Origin: Candidatus Peregrinibacteria bacterium
GTDB taxonomy: Bacteria; Patescibacteriota; Gracilibacteria; Peribacterales; Peribacteraceae
NCBI GenBank assembly: GCA_030649955.1
Contig: JAUSFD010000029.1
Location: forward strand, 81,065 to 145,064
Direction: 5' to 3'
DNA: 64,000 bases
Under the pieces are notes generated by a model, which saw nothing but the letters and a program-made list of their open reading frames with translations, had not been told where the DNA came from and made no database searches. Made by a program: the position numbers and the translations under genes. This document shows, one piece after another, positions 9,105-17,795 of the stretch. The first letter of the stretch is position 1. Each line of letters begins with the position of its first letter.

Positions 9105-10508
9105 TCACTGCAACTGTTTCAGCATTGCGGCGACAGTGTGATTTGCGTGGTCTCGAGATTGTGCAGGGCGAATGTTCGTACCCGGACGCTGTCGCGTTGC
9201 CTGTGCCGCGAGATTCTTGAGGAAATCGATCAGCGCAACGTTGAGTGTCAGCCGGAGCAATCCTCCCGCTGCCAACTGCGCTTCAGGAGAATGCGCTCTG
9301 CGTTGAAGTTGCTCCTGCAGACGATGTATTCCTTCTCGATCGATCTTCACTTTCTGGAATGCGGGGTCTCCGAGTAATGCCTGCGCAGCACGCATGTATG
9401 CCTGATCCCCGGCAGCAAGGACAGCATCCGGTTTGATGAGCTTCTCTTCCTTTCCGTAGTCCAACCAGGACTTCCTCTGGAGCTCTGCAGGCTGTGCACT
9501 GCGCATTCTCTCCAGAATTCGATCTTTCATAGTGGTGACGTGATCTACGTAGCGCATGTCATCTGAACCAACCTCCAGAGTGAAATCCTGGAACGCGCTG
9601 TCCATGCTCTTCTTGTTGAGTGCGAGGTACACATTCACCATTGCCACGGTCGGCACTTCCTGGAGAACCTCACCTGCTAATCGTTCCGGAGCGAATTGAT
9701 CCGCTTGCAAGACCGCTTCCACTGGCTCTTTCCGTCCGTTCCCCCCCTCTGGCTCCTTCCCCTCGCCCGCTGCCCCCTCCCGTCTCTGCTCATCGACTAG
9801 GACAGCATGCACCGCCTCACTGGCAGTCTGCGCTGCGGCGCCCACACTCCCTCCTTCACCCTCTGCGCGTTGTGCGGGTGAGAGGTACTTCTGCACGTAT
9901 GCTTCTGCTGTGCTCGTTGTCGCAACGGCAACCTGGAGGACCCCTTCCGCTATCTGGTCATACTCACGTTTGAGGTTCTCCAGCAGTTCTCCTGCTCTCC
10001 TCTCCCTCTCCGGCTCATCCATCCTCTCGAGTTCCGGACGCATCGCTTCCAGTGCAGCTAGCTGATGATCGGCGTGCTGCTCCAACTTCTCGAATGCTTC
10101 TATCGTTTCCTCTAGCTGTTTGATGCCCAGGAATTCCTTGATTGCCTCCACCTCTGCAGGCCCCACCGTGAAGCCTAGCTCCCGAATGCGATCGAAAATG
10201 CCGGTTGCAGTCTTCACAATGCTCGTCAAGTCGATCATCTCCAGCTTCTTCCGCGCCTCTTCCTTCGCCTGGGAATACATCATCTTCGCCTTCACTGGCA
10301 GGAGGAACAGGATACCCATGGGACCTGCCGCTTTTGCTGCTTGAATGGCAAGAGTGGCGATTGCTTCGCCCTTGATCTTCGTGACCATGGTGTCGATCGT
10401 CTCTCGGTGGAGCCGGTCGAATTTCTTACCCGTTACTCTCTGTAGCACACGTACAGCGAGAGAGGGCTCTTCCGGCGCCGGTGGCTCATCTCCTTCTCTG
10501 TGAACCAT
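9105..10508 (-). CDS. Hypothetical helical protein with hydrophobic segment
   Basis: This 467-residue protein is not from a family I recognise. It opens with a charged segment, has an amphipathic to hydrophobic stretch around residues 50-75 (alanine/glycine-rich, ending FLLPVKAK), then long helical regions with coiled-coil character (about 115-210) and a low-complexity acidic linker (about 220-265). ATG 10508 is 8 nt after a perfect TATAAT box, so the start is secure. It is convergent with the lipoprotein gene, and its stop lies 28 nt beyond that gene's stop. Confidence 0.8.
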   Translation of the reverse strand: MVHREGDEPPAPEEPSLAVRVLQRVTGKKFDRLHRETIDTMVTKIKGEAIATLAIQAAKAAGPMGILFLLPVKAKMMYSQAKEEARKKLEMIDLTSIVKTATGIFDRIRELGFTVGPAEVEAIKEFLGIKQLEETIEAFEKLEQHADHQLAALEAMRPELERMDEPERERRAGELLENLKREYDQIAEGVLQVAVATTSTAEAYVQKYLSPAQRAEGEGGSVGAAAQTASEAVHAVLVDEQRREGAAGEGKEPEGGNGRKEPVEAVLQADQFAPERLAGEVLQEVPTVAMVNVYLALNKKSMDSAFQDFTLEVGSDDMRYVDHVTTMKDRILERMRSAQPAELQRKSWLDYGKEEKLIKPDAVLAAGDQAYMRAAQALLGDPAFQKVKIDREGIHRLQEQLQRRAHSPEAQLAAGGLLRLTLNVALIDFLKNLAAQATRQRPGTNIRPAQSRDHANHTVAAMLKQLQ

Positions 10509-10516
10509 CGTTGTAA

Positions 10517-10522
10517 ATTATA
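10517..10522 (-). promoter_or_regulatory. -10 element TATAAT for the 467-residue gene
   Basis: Perfect TATAAT on the minus strand, 8 nt before ATG 10508. The surrounding 50 nt are AT-rich compared with the coding DNA. Confidence 0.7.
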
Positions 10523-10570
10523 CCATATTATTTACTTATTACAAATATCATTCCCGCAATGGAGCGCGGA

Positions 10571-10936
10571 TCACCAGAGCTTTTGGTGTGTGTTCGTGAG
10601 TGAGCGAAGGTACTCTGCAATACGCGCTCGATCTTCATTTGCCTTACCTGCTTTGTGGTACACCTCAATCCAGACAATCGTGATGCGGTCTTCATGATAG
10701 GCATAGATAATTCGCAACGAGTCACGTCGTAGCGTTTTGCAAAACAAATGACCCTTCACAATGCACGCCTTCTCGCTGCGATGGAGTACGGTCCGGTGTT
10801 GGCTAGGACCTGTGGGATCGAGAGCGATAACATTTTTCAGGCGTTCCAAGTCTTCAGGAAGTGTCCGGAATTTCCGAGTGAGCCGATCAAATTCCTTCTC
10901 GAACGGACCCCAGTGTTCAAAGCGGATCGCTGTCAT
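10571..10936 (-). CDS. RelE/HigB-like toxin of a Panacea TA pair
   Basis: This 121-residue protein has the RelE/ParE-type C-terminal pattern (LRIIYAYHEDRITIVWIEVY, then an H-K-G/A-K-N-E-D stretch) seen in ribosome-dependent mRNA interferases. The frame extends to 11041, but ATG 10936 (MTAIRFEHW) gives the usual toxin length and overlaps the antitoxin gene by only 20 nt. It is the second gene of a two-gene operon, after an HTH antitoxin. Toxicity by mRNA cleavage is the family expectation; catalytic residues vary in this superfamily and cannot be fixed by eye. Confidence 0.8.
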   Translation of the reverse strand: MTAIRFEHWGPFEKEFDRLTRKFRTLPEDLERLKNVIALDPTGPSQHRTVLHRSEKACIVKGHLFCKTLRRDSLRIIYAYHEDRITIVWIEVYHKAGKANEDRARIAEYLRSLTNTHQKLW

Positions 10937-11702
10937 AGCTGCGCACTGAATAGGGAGCTTCGCGGTAAAAAACGTACTCGTAATCCAATGCCTCTCCCAT
11001 TTTATGCACCTTCCAGGGAATATCTTCATGGGAATACTCACGAATTTGTGCGGCGTTCATATCTGATAAGTGAGCGAGTACTGCATCGATATGCTGCAGT
11101 TCTCTCGAATCTATCTTGGAGAGATCCGGCTCGCGCAGTGGCATGTATTTTTTCTGCTCATACTGAAAATACTTACTCTTCACTCTCACGAGATCCTTAT
11201 CCTTTTCCATTCTGGCAACCATCTGCGGAAAACCAACTGGAGATGGCCCATGGTGGTTCTTGATGTACCGGAGACCCATCATTTGCTCCTCAAACTTCTC
11301 GTAGAAATCGAAATCAATGAAGTAGAGAATTTTGTAAATCACCGTTTCTCCCACATTGGGCTTCGCCCCTATTTTCTGAAGAATGTAGAGGAAAATTTCT
11401 CGGAACTTCTCCATATTCTCCTGTGGGATATTGCTACGCATGTCCGCTCTCCCCTCTACTGCTTTCTGCTTAGCAGGCAATGCTGGCAACGACACCTGTG
11501 GTTCCTTTCCTCCCAAGAAATCCTCCAGGGTCATCCCAAAAATTGCCGCGATCTTCTGCGCTTCGGTCACGGTCAATTCGCGTTCTCCCTTTTCAATTTG
11601 TAGATAGGTAGGGCGCGAGACACCGATCTCCACAGCCAATTGCTCTTGAGAGATGTTGCGCTTTGTACGCAGTTGCCGAAGAGTGTGGGGGTCAAAAGCC
11701 AT
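10917..11702 (-). CDS. HTH-XRE antitoxin with Panacea (DUF4065) domain
   Basis: This 261-residue protein has an N-terminal XRE helix-turn-helix (about 5-58, containing ISQEQLAVEIGVSRPTY) and a C-terminal domain (about 95-255) with the Panacea/DUF4065 pattern: an ILYFIDFDFYEKF stretch, then a GLRY...HGPSPVGF stretch. Panacea is known as an antitoxin domain paired with many unrelated toxins. The HTH should autoregulate the operon. The frame is open to 11765, but ATG 11702 is placed 7 nt after a TACCAT box with a TTGACG -35, so it is preferred. The toxin gene follows with a 20-nt overlap. Confidence 0.85.
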   Translation of the reverse strand: MAFDPHTLRQLRTKRNISQEQLAVEIGVSRPTYLQIEKGERELTVTEAQKIAAIFGMTLEDFLGGKEPQVSLPALPAKQKAVEGRADMRSNIPQENMEKFREIFLYILQKIGAKPNVGETVIYKILYFIDFDFYEKFEEQMMGLRYIKNHHGPSPVGFPQMVARMEKDKDLVRVKSKYFQYEQKKYMPLREPDLSKIDSRELQHIDAVLAHLSDMNAAQIREYSHEDIPWKVHKMGEALDYEYVFYREAPYSVRSYDSDPL

Positions 11703-11709
11703 GGAGATC

Positions 11710-11738
11710 ATGGTATTCCATGTAAAGAATTCCGTCAA
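11710..11738 (-). promoter_or_regulatory. Promoter TTGACG-N17-TACCAT of the Panacea TA operon
   Basis: The -35 TTGACG at 11733-11738 and the -10 TACCAT at 11710-11715 have ideal 17-nt spacing. ATG 11702 follows the -10 by 7 nt. Confidence 0.7.
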
Positions 11739-11860
11739 TACATACTGCTGTATTTCTTGACACATGTTTTCCTCGCCTGAGGAATTGCATCATTGTTGAC
11801 CGGGTTTATGAACAGGCCACTTTACCGTATACGGCACTCGTCCCCCTCCGCCATCTATGG

Positions 11861-11866
11861 TACAAT
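11861..11866 (+). promoter_or_regulatory. -10 element TACAAT of hicBA
   Basis: TACAAT ends 9 nt before the hicB ATG at 11876. No Shine-Dalgarno is seen. Confidence 0.6.
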
Positions 11867-11875
11867 ACTCACCGT

Positions 11876-12079
11876 ATGGTGTTCACCGCAGTCATCCACC
11901 GGGAAGGGGATCTCTTCGTTGCCAACTGTCCGGAGGTCGGCTCCGTGAGTCAGGGCGAGAGTATGGAACAAGCGTTGCAGAATCTCCAGGAAGCGACGGA
12001 GTTGTACTTGGAGGAGTTCCCAAACGAAGCATCAGCTGACCGGTCATTCATCACCACGTTCCAAGCCACTCGTGCCTAA
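11876..12079 (+). CDS. hicB: HicB-family antitoxin
   Basis: This 67-residue protein matches the HicB/UPF0150 partial RNase H-like fold: FTAVIHREGDLFVANCPEVGS near the N-terminus and a helix with EQALQNLQEATELYLEE. It lacks a DNA-binding tail, so it is the short form of the family. It should bind and block the HicA product encoded next, with which it overlaps by 8 nt. The order hicB-hicA is the reverse of the classical E. coli order but common elsewhere. It lies divergent from the Panacea TA operon, so two toxin-antitoxin modules share about 170 nt of intergenic DNA. Confidence 0.92.
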   Translation: MVFTAVIHREGDLFVANCPEVGSVSQGESMEQALQNLQEATELYLEEFPNEASADRSFITTFQATRA

Positions 12080-12290
12080 ACTTCCGCGTACCTCCGCGGA
12101 ACGTATCATCCGCACTCTGGAGACGTTGGGCTTTCGCGCTGTGCGGCAACGGGGGAGTCATGTCGTGCTCCGACGAGGCGATCGAGGATGTGTCGTGCCC
12201 ATGCACAGAGAAGTAGCTGTGGGGACATTAGGTGGAATCCTCCGTCAGGCAGACGTCTCTCCGGAAGAGTTCGTTGAGGCATTTCGTTGA
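12072..12290 (+). CDS. hicA: HicA-family mRNA interferase toxin
   Basis: This 72-residue protein has the HicA double-stranded-RNA-binding-like fold with the catalytic histidine in GSHVVLRR and the C-terminal GTLGGILRQADVSPEEF helix. It is expected to cut mRNA until neutralised by HicB. It starts at GTG 12072 inside the last codons of hicB, so translation is coupled. Length is typical for the family. Confidence 0.93.
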   Translation: MPKLPRTSAERIIRTLETLGFRAVRQRGSHVVLRRGDRGCVVPMHREVAVGTLGGILRQADVSPEEFVEAFR

Positions 12291-12310
12291 TGCGGAGATC
12301 TACTGCAATG

Positions 12311-12386
12311 TGGCAGGCGCGGCAGGGATCGAACCTGCGACCCCAGGTTTTGGAGACCTGTGCTCTACCAGCTGAGCTACGCGCCT
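12311..12386 (-). tRNA. tRNA-Trp (CCA)
   Basis: Read on the minus strand, a 7-bp acceptor stem (AGGCGCG with CGCGCCT), D-arm AGCTCAGCTGGTAGAGC, anticodon stem CAGGT/ACCTG with loop CTCCAAA, and T-arm GGTTCGATCC are all present. The anticodon is CCA, so it carries tryptophan. The 3' CCA is encoded. Length is 76 nt. Confidence 0.97.
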
Positions 12387-12525
12387 AGGTGTTAGCAATG
12401 CTTCCATCTTATCGAGTTCCGGCAATGACACAATCAGAGAAGGAGTATGCATTACAATACGAATTGAATCGGCGTATTCCCAAACAGAGAGGCCACTCAC
12501 TTTCTCTCGCATCCTCCTCTTAGGC

Positions 12526-13206
12526 TCAAGCTTGAAATAATCCTTGTGCGCGCTTGAACGCATCGGAAAGTTGTGCGCTTCTCTTGGAAGAAAGAACATC
12601 GTTGCTCTTCAGAAATTTTCCAATGGTCTTCAGTCCACGACTTTCCTGGCGCCATATTCCGTATCTGAGCGCATGAAGAACGAAGAGGTACACACTCTGT
12701 CCAACAGTATTCATGTCCGGAACGCCCGACAATTCAGCGAATCGCAATCCGCGAACGTTCTCGAATGCTAATGCATCGGAGAAATCGAAGAACCACTCGA
12801 GCACTGATCGCTCCCGACTCGATTTCGTTGACCAGCTGACAGGCAAAACCGTACAACCTGCACCACAGAGGGAACTACCCATCTCTTTCCGCGTAATGAG
12901 GTAGTCTCGCACAGCCAGAAGATCAGCGAAGAATGTGCGATTATACAAGTCTTGTAGGCATTCCAGCTCGATCATGATGCATGTTTCCCTCTCTCGACAC
13001 CATTCGCGTTCACAGATCTCATCTTCGTGATACGTGAATCCGAGTTTCTTCATCCCTTCCCTATACTCCTCTTCGGTCTTCGTCGACTGCAGGAGATCAT
13101 CAACCGCCTTCGCTTTGTTCAGGAAATCCTCACGCAGCTGCAAGGCTGCTTGATACTCGGCGTATGTCGGGTAGTCCTTCGGATTCAGAGGCGGGGAAAT
13201 TTCCAT
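12526..13206 (-). CDS. Hypothetical protein
   Basis: This 226-residue soluble protein is not recognised. It has a helical N-terminal half (about 15-100), several cysteines (residues about 75-130), and a second helical part. There are no membrane segments. ATG 13206 is 7 nt after a TATACT box, which fixes the start. The gene points toward the tRNA-Trp gene on the same strand; 139 nt separate its end from the tRNA 5' end and show nothing clear. It sits in the accessory stretch with two TA modules and could be lineage-specific cargo. Confidence 0.75.
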   Translation of the reverse strand: MEISPPLNPKDYPTYAEYQAALQLREDFLNKAKAVDDLLQSTKTEEEYREGMKKLGFTYHEDEICEREWCRERETCIMIELECLQDLYNRTFFADLLAVRDYLITRKEMGSSLCGAGCTVLPVSWSTKSSRERSVLEWFFDFSDALAFENVRGLRFAELSGVPDMNTVGQSVYLFVLHALRYGIWRQESRGLKTIGKFLKSNDVLSSKRSAQLSDAFKRAQGLFQA

Positions 13207-13213
13207 ACTGAGC

Positions 13214-13219
13214 AGTATA
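13214..13219 (-). promoter_or_regulatory. -10 element TATACT for the 226-residue gene
   Basis: TATACT on the minus strand ends 7 nt before ATG 13206. Confidence 0.6.
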
Positions 13220-13430
13220 GCAAGCTGTTACCCTGCCATGGTAAACCGCAGACAAGCAAAGAGCGGCATAAAAGGGGGGTTGAAGACACTTGGTTACAGA
13301 CACAAACTCCTAAGGAGTCCCGGTAAAGCAGCGCGTATATTGTTCAGCACGGCCTGCCAGAATTCAATAGCCTCCATACGCATTCCAGAGTGTGCAATCT
13401 GCGATAGGCCACGCAAACATTGACAGAAAG

Positions 13431-13459
13431 TTGACGATATGTATATATTGTCATATAAA
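13431..13459 (+). promoter_or_regulatory. Promoter TTGACG-N17-TATAAA, possible tandem promoter
   Basis: TTGACG (13431-13436) and TATAAA (13454-13459) have 17-nt spacing and lead to ATG 13479. A second -35 TTGACA at 13420-13425 pairs with TATATT at 13444-13449, so two overlapping promoters may exist. Confidence 0.65.
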
Positions 13460-13478
13460 CTTCTCTTTACCAATTACT

Positions 13479-13877
13479 ATGCCAAACTCCTCAGAAGACC
13501 TGCCAATCGGTCCCCAACAAAAATCGGAGGCACTTGTGTCTAATCCAGAGATCGCGGGGGAAGGTGAGGTGGTTGAAGGAATACAAGTAAGTACAAGCAA
13601 AGAAGTACGGAATGCACTGGAAGTCGTGAAGTTTGACTATCATGGTCGGGAACAAATTTGTGATGTGGTCGACTGTGGCGAAGGCATATATCGCCTTGAG
13701 ATGCCTGACGCGATCCCACAAACCCTCCCCAGTGCTCTCGCAGCATGGCTTCGGAGACACAAGGACATGCAGGTCATCAGTGCAACACAGCTTGTCGACG
13801 TGAGACGGATCCGAATCCACACGGACTGCGTGACAAGCGACGACAAGCCCACTCTGCTCGTCATCACCAAACGGTAG
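13479..13877 (+). CDS. Hypothetical protein
   Basis: This 132-residue protein has a polar, probably disordered N-terminus (about 1-45) and a compact alpha/beta domain (about 48-132) that I do not recognise. The frame is open from 13392, but ATG 13479 lies 19 nt after a good promoter and begins a typical soluble N-terminus. It is convergent with the pcm gene; 64 nt separate the stops. The 272 nt before it hold only the promoters of this gene and its divergent neighbour. Confidence 0.7.
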   Translation: MPNSSEDLPIGPQQKSEALVSNPEIAGEGEVVEGIQVSTSKEVRNALEVVKFDYHGREQICDVVDCGEGIYRLEMPDAIPQTLPSALAAWLRRHKDMQVISATQLVDVRRIRIHTDCVTSDDKPTLLVITKR

Positions 13878-13941
13878 CAGAGCGCGTACCGTATAGTGAT
13901 AAGGATGGCTGGGGCCCAACCGCGCCTTTGAGAATCACGGA

Positions 13942-14724
13942 TTATCCATTTCCATCACTCACCAACGGCACATACCCGCACAATGTCCCTCGGTACTCCA
14001 CCCTACAACCATGGGAGAATCGGATGATCCGCGTGAGCTGATGAATCGGCCCGTCTTCCATGTGATGGTCAGGTGGAAAATCAAATCCAGGTGCGTCCAC
14101 AACGGCATTTCTCACCTCACCCACCTGTTGGGGATAGACGAGCCGACCACCTCGCCGTAACCGATCCTGCCAGAATGGAGGAACGTCTTTGCAGCCCGCG
14201 GCGCTGGTGATCACATCGAAAGGCCCCACGGGTACATCCTGGGGATTGGTTGCGTCTCCGTGAATGACTTCGATATCCGTGAGTCCCAACCCCTGGAACC
14301 GCTTCCGGGTGCTCTCGCACAACGCCGCAAGCCTCTCTATGGCGATCACCTTGCCCTTCGCACCAACACATTCGCGCAGGATGGCAGCTTGCCACCCGGA
14401 TCCCAGGCCAACATCGAGCACGACCTCCCCTTTCTTGATCCGTAAGAGCTTCATCACCATTGCCACAATTTGCGGTTGAGAGACCGATTGACCATGGTCG
14501 ATCGACACTGGGGAATTGACCCCTGCTGCCTGACGACGCGCAATGGGATCACGCTGGTCTACGAACAAGTGTCGTGGCCACCGTAGGAATGCGGCGTTGA
14601 TTTTTTTGGACCGGATCACCCTCTGCTTCTCTAACGAGCGAACGAGGTCTGTCCACAGCGCATCACATTGGGCAGCGAGCTGATCCTCCTGAGGCTCAAA
14701 TAGTTCCTGCAGTACTCTCCCCAT
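13942..14724 (-). CDS. pcm: Protein-L-isoaspartate O-methyltransferase family
   Basis: This 260-residue protein has the PCMT substrate region (GQSVSQPQIVAMVMKLL) and the Rossmann methyltransferase motif I VLDVGLGSGWQAAIL, followed by KGKVIAIERL (motif post-I) and the DVITSAAG stretch. The enzyme uses S-adenosylmethionine to methylate isoaspartyl residues in damaged proteins so they can be repaired. It is slightly longer than the usual 210-230 residues because of an N-terminal helical extension of about 50 residues. ATG 14724 lies 7 nt after TACAGT. Confidence 0.88.
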   Translation of the reverse strand: MGRVLQELFEPQEDQLAAQCDALWTDLVRSLEKQRVIRSKKINAAFLRWPRHLFVDQRDPIARRQAAGVNSPVSIDHGQSVSQPQIVAMVMKLLRIKKGEVVLDVGLGSGWQAAILRECVGAKGKVIAIERLAALCESTRKRFQGLGLTDIEVIHGDATNPQDVPVGPFDVITSAAGCKDVPPFWQDRLRRGGRLVYPQQVGEVRNAVVDAPGFDFPPDHHMEDGPIHQLTRIIRFSHGCRVEYRGTLCGYVPLVSDGNG

Positions 14725-14731
14725 GCCGAGG

Positions 14732-14737
14732 ACTGTA
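14732..14737 (-). promoter_or_regulatory. -10 element TACAGT for pcm
   Basis: TACAGT on the minus strand ends 7 nt before ATG 14724. Confidence 0.5.
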
Positions 14738-14771
14738 CCAAGCGTTCGACTCCGTTCTCAACTGGTATTTC

Positions 14772-17135
14772 TCACCCCCTCCGCTTCCATTTGCTCGGCC
14801 CCCTTGCCCGCTTCTTCGCAAGTAATTCAGCTGCCTCCTCCAAGGTCACGGTATCGGGAGAGAATTTCTTCGGGAGGGAGGCATTCGTCTTCCCGTCGGT
14901 GACGTAGGGACCGTAACGACCGGTCTTCACGAGGATCTGTGCAGCGGTCGCGGGATCTTCGCCCAGGGTTCGTAATGGCTCCGCGGCTTTCTTGCGCTCC
15001 TCCTTCGAACGCGTGAGGAGCTCCACTGCCTGCTCGCCCGTGATCGCGAGCGGATCGATGTCCTTCAAGCTTACGGTAGCTTCACCGCACTTGAGGTACG
15101 GGCCAAAGCGTCCGAAAGCGACGATAACTTTCTCACCGTTCGATTCCCCGATCTCCTTCGGGAACTGGAGGAGTGAGAGCGCTTGCTCGAGGGTGACATC
15201 AGCTGGAGGGAGGTGCTTGGGGATCGCCGCGCTCTTCGGCTTCACCTTCTTCACCTTTTTGCCCTTCCCCGCCTTGCCGACATCCGGGTAATCCTCGGGG
15301 CGGCCGAGCTGGATGTACGGGCCAAAGCGCCCGGTGCGGACGAGCACTTCGAAGTTCGTCCCCGGATCCCTCCCGAGGATGCGCTCCTTGAGCACGTCGC
15401 TCTTCTGGATCACCTTCGTCTTCTCTGCGACGAGCGCGCTGAAGGGTTTGTAGAAATCGCGGAGGAACTCACTGCCGCGCGCCTCGCCCTCGGCAATGTC
15501 GTCGAGGGACTGTTCCATTCGCGCAGTGAACTGGAGATCCACGATATCCTGGAAGTGCTCCGCAAGGAGATCGATCACCGTGAAGGCGATGTCCTCCGGC
15601 GCCAGCTGCTTCCCCTCCTTCTTGATGTACCCGCGCTGCTGGATCGTGGAGATCGTCGGGGCGTAGGTGCTGGGGCGACCGATGCCCTCCTCCTCCATCT
15701 TCTTCACCAGGCTCGCTTCCGTGTACCGTGGGGGTGGTTTCGTGAAGTGCTGCTCTGGGAGGACTTCCGTCGCGGTGAGGGGTTGCCCCTCCGCGAGCGG
15801 CGGGAGGAATTTCTCGCCATCCTCCTCTTCGTTCTCCTTACGCTCATCGCCCTCATCTTTGCCCTCTTGGTAGAGACGGAGGAACCCATCGAAGAGCACC
15901 GTCTGCCCCGTGGCGCGGAAGGTGTAGCGGTCTGCGGAGATATCCACACCAACGCGCTTGAGTTCTGCTGCGGCCATCTGCGTTGCAACGGTGCGGTTCC
16001 AGATGAGCGTGTAGAGCTTGAGTTGCTGATGATCGAGTACGGAGGCGAGTGAACTCGGGGTGAGCGACATTTCGGAGGGGCGGATGGCCTCGTGCGCTTC
16101 CTGCGCACCCTTCGACTTCGTCTTGTAGCGACGCGGCTCTGGCAGCACATACTCCCGACCGTAGTGCTTCTCGATCACGGCCTTCGCGTCACCCAGTGCC
16201 TTCTCGCTCAAGTTCACCGAGTCCGTGCGCATGTACGTGATGAGACCCATCATCCCTTCGCCCTTCCCCAGGCTCACGCCCTCGTAGAGCTGCTGTGCGA
16301 TGACCATGGTCTGCTTCACAGAGAACCCGAGCTTGCGCCCGGCTTCCTGCTGGAGTGTCGAGGTCGTGAACGGCGAAGCAGGGGTCTTCTTGAGCTCCTT
16401 CTCCTCCACCGATGCAACTTTCCACACCGCGTCCTTCACGCTCGCGACGACATCGCTCGCCTCGGCTTCACTCGCGGGAACGAACTTCTCGCCATCGCGC
16501 TTGGAGAGGAATGCGCTCACGCTCTCCTGCTTCTGCGTCTCCAGCTTGGCTTCTATCGTCCAGTACTCCACGGGATTGAACGCGCGGATCTCGCGCTCGC
16601 GGTCGACGATCATGCGCACCGCGACGGACTGCACGCGACCTGCGGAGAGACCGCGGTAGACCTTCTTCCAGAGGAAAGGGGAGAGCGTGTACCCAACCAA
16701 GCGGTCGAGGATGCGACGCGCTTGCTGTGCATCGACGAGCTTCATGTTGATGACGCGCGGGTGTTCCACCGCCTCGCGGATCGCGCTCTCCGTGATCTCG
16801 TGGAAGACGATGCGACGTACGGCCTCGGGGTTCGAAACCTTGAGCACCTGCGTGAGATGCCAACCGATCGCCTCTCCCTCGCGGTCCTCATCAGTCGCGA
16901 TCCAGAGATCATCGGCTTCCTTGAGTGCATCACGCAGACGCTTCACCGTCGTCTTCTTCTCGTCAGGCACCTCGTACTCCGCTGCGAAATCGCTATCGAC
17001 ATCCACACCCAAGGTACTGCTCGGCAGATCACGCACATGCCCCATGCTCGCCTCGACGATGAAATCCTTCCCGAGGAATCTCTTAATCGTCTTCGCCTTC
17101 GCGGGACTCTCGACGATGACTAAGTGTGTGCTCAT
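14772..17135 (-). CDS. topA: DNA topoisomerase I
   Basis: This 787-residue type IA topoisomerase relaxes negative supercoils. It has the Toprim domain (VESPAKAKTIKRFLG at about 8; DEDREGEAIGWHL near 85), the RILDRLVGYTLSPFLW and SAGRVQSVAVR motifs, and the active-site tyrosine in LITYMRTDSVNLS (about 300). Instead of C-terminal zinc fingers it carries at least three topoisomerase C-terminal repeats with the signature GRFGPY/GRYGPY and a basic tail. The frame is open to 17225, but ATG 17135 (MSTHLVIVESPAKAK) fits the family start. The stop lies 47 nt from the pcm start, so pcm may also be reached by read-through. Confidence 0.96.
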   Translation of the reverse strand: MSTHLVIVESPAKAKTIKRFLGKDFIVEASMGHVRDLPSSTLGVDVDSDFAAEYEVPDEKKTTVKRLRDALKEADDLWIATDEDREGEAIGWHLTQVLKVSNPEAVRRIVFHEITESAIREAVEHPRVINMKLVDAQQARRILDRLVGYTLSPFLWKKVYRGLSAGRVQSVAVRMIVDREREIRAFNPVEYWTIEAKLETQKQESVSAFLSKRDGEKFVPASEAEASDVVASVKDAVWKVASVEEKELKKTPASPFTTSTLQQEAGRKLGFSVKQTMVIAQQLYEGVSLGKGEGMMGLITYMRTDSVNLSEKALGDAKAVIEKHYGREYVLPEPRRYKTKSKGAQEAHEAIRPSEMSLTPSSLASVLDHQQLKLYTLIWNRTVATQMAAAELKRVGVDISADRYTFRATGQTVLFDGFLRLYQEGKDEGDERKENEEEDGEKFLPPLAEGQPLTATEVLPEQHFTKPPPRYTEASLVKKMEEEGIGRPSTYAPTISTIQQRGYIKKEGKQLAPEDIAFTVIDLLAEHFQDIVDLQFTARMEQSLDDIAEGEARGSEFLRDFYKPFSALVAEKTKVIQKSDVLKERILGRDPGTNFEVLVRTGRFGPYIQLGRPEDYPDVGKAGKGKKVKKVKPKSAAIPKHLPPADVTLEQALSLLQFPKEIGESNGEKVIVAFGRFGPYLKCGEATVSLKDIDPLAITGEQAVELLTRSKEERKKAAEPLRTLGEDPATAAQILVKTGRYGPYVTDGKTNASLPKKFSPDTVTLEEAAELLAKKRARGPSKWKRRG

Positions 17136-17358
17136 GCGAAACAGTGGAAGGCAAACGGGGTGGAGACTAGGCAGTGTGAGGAGGCCTGTCAAAACGAACT
17201 CGCGCGTTTGACCATTCTGCCACAAGATCTTGAGGGAGATGCGGAATTAGTATGGGGTAGTGGAGCGTATTACCCCCCCAATATGCTTTGTTTTTGGCTG
17301 TAGTAAGCCACAATATGTACCTTCCGTGTTGCGGAGGCTCTGACCCAATGTTTTTGGC

Positions 17359-17386
17359 TTGCCCAAGCCCACTCTGAGCGTACACT
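17359..17386 (+). promoter_or_regulatory. Promoter TTGCCC-N16-TACACT for HU
   Basis: -35-like TTGCCC (17359-17364) and -10 TACACT (17381-17386) precede ATG 17420 by 33 nt. This is one of the few genes here with a normal-length leader. Confidence 0.5.
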
Positions 17387-17419
17387 GGAGGTCAGCCTAC
17401 TTCCTTCCCCCCCCTCTTC

Positions 17420-17695
17420 ATGTCCAAGCAGGATCTGATTGCAGCCATCGCGGACGCCGCTGGTATTACGAAGCGCGCCGCTGGTGATGCGCTCCAGGCC
17501 ATCATCAATATCATTATCAAGAACCTCAAGAAGGGGACTTCCGTCACGATCACCGGCTTCGGCACCTTCAAGCTGTCGCACCGCGCTGCGCGCATGGGCG
17601 TGAACCCGAGGAACCCGACCCAGAAGATCTCCATCCCTGCGATGAAGGTCCCATCCTTCAAGGCCGGCAAGACGCTCAAGGACGCCGTCCGCTAA
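17420..17695 (+). CDS. hup: HU-family nucleoid DNA-binding protein
   Basis: This 91-residue protein is a standard HU/IHF fold: two N-terminal helices, the GTSVTITGFGTFKL beta stretch, then the DNA-binding arm with the intercalating proline in MGVNPRNPTQKI, and a C-terminal helix. It bends and compacts DNA. It is followed by a strong hairpin that probably ends its transcript. Confidence 0.95.
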   Translation: MSKQDLIAAIADAAGITKRAAGDALQAIINIIIKNLKKGTSVTITGFGTFKLSHRAARMGVNPRNPTQKISIPAMKVPSFKAGKTLKDAVR

Positions 17696-17712
17696 TCCTT
17701 CGATTTTCGAAC

Positions 17713-17739
17713 GAAGCCTCCCCATCGACGGGGGGCTTC
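17713..17739 (+). terminator. Probable intrinsic terminator after HU
   Basis: GAAGCCTCCCC and GGGGGGCTTC form a GC-rich hairpin with a short loop, 18 nt after the HU stop. The following T-tract is weak (TTC), so efficiency is uncertain. Confidence 0.6.
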
Positions 17740-17781
17740 TTCGCGGTATAGGTTGATGTTCCCTCCCCGCGCAACTCGCGC

Positions 17782-17787
17782 TATCCT
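17782..17787 (+). promoter_or_regulatory. -10 element TATCCT for jag/khpB
   Basis: TATCCT ends 8 nt before ATG 17796. Confidence 0.5.
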
Positions 17788-17795
17788 CACACTCG

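Noticed and set aside
12300..12599. Open frame of 99 codons across tRNA-Trp
   Set aside because: Runs through the tRNA gene and the 3' end of the hypothetical gene; not plausible as protein.
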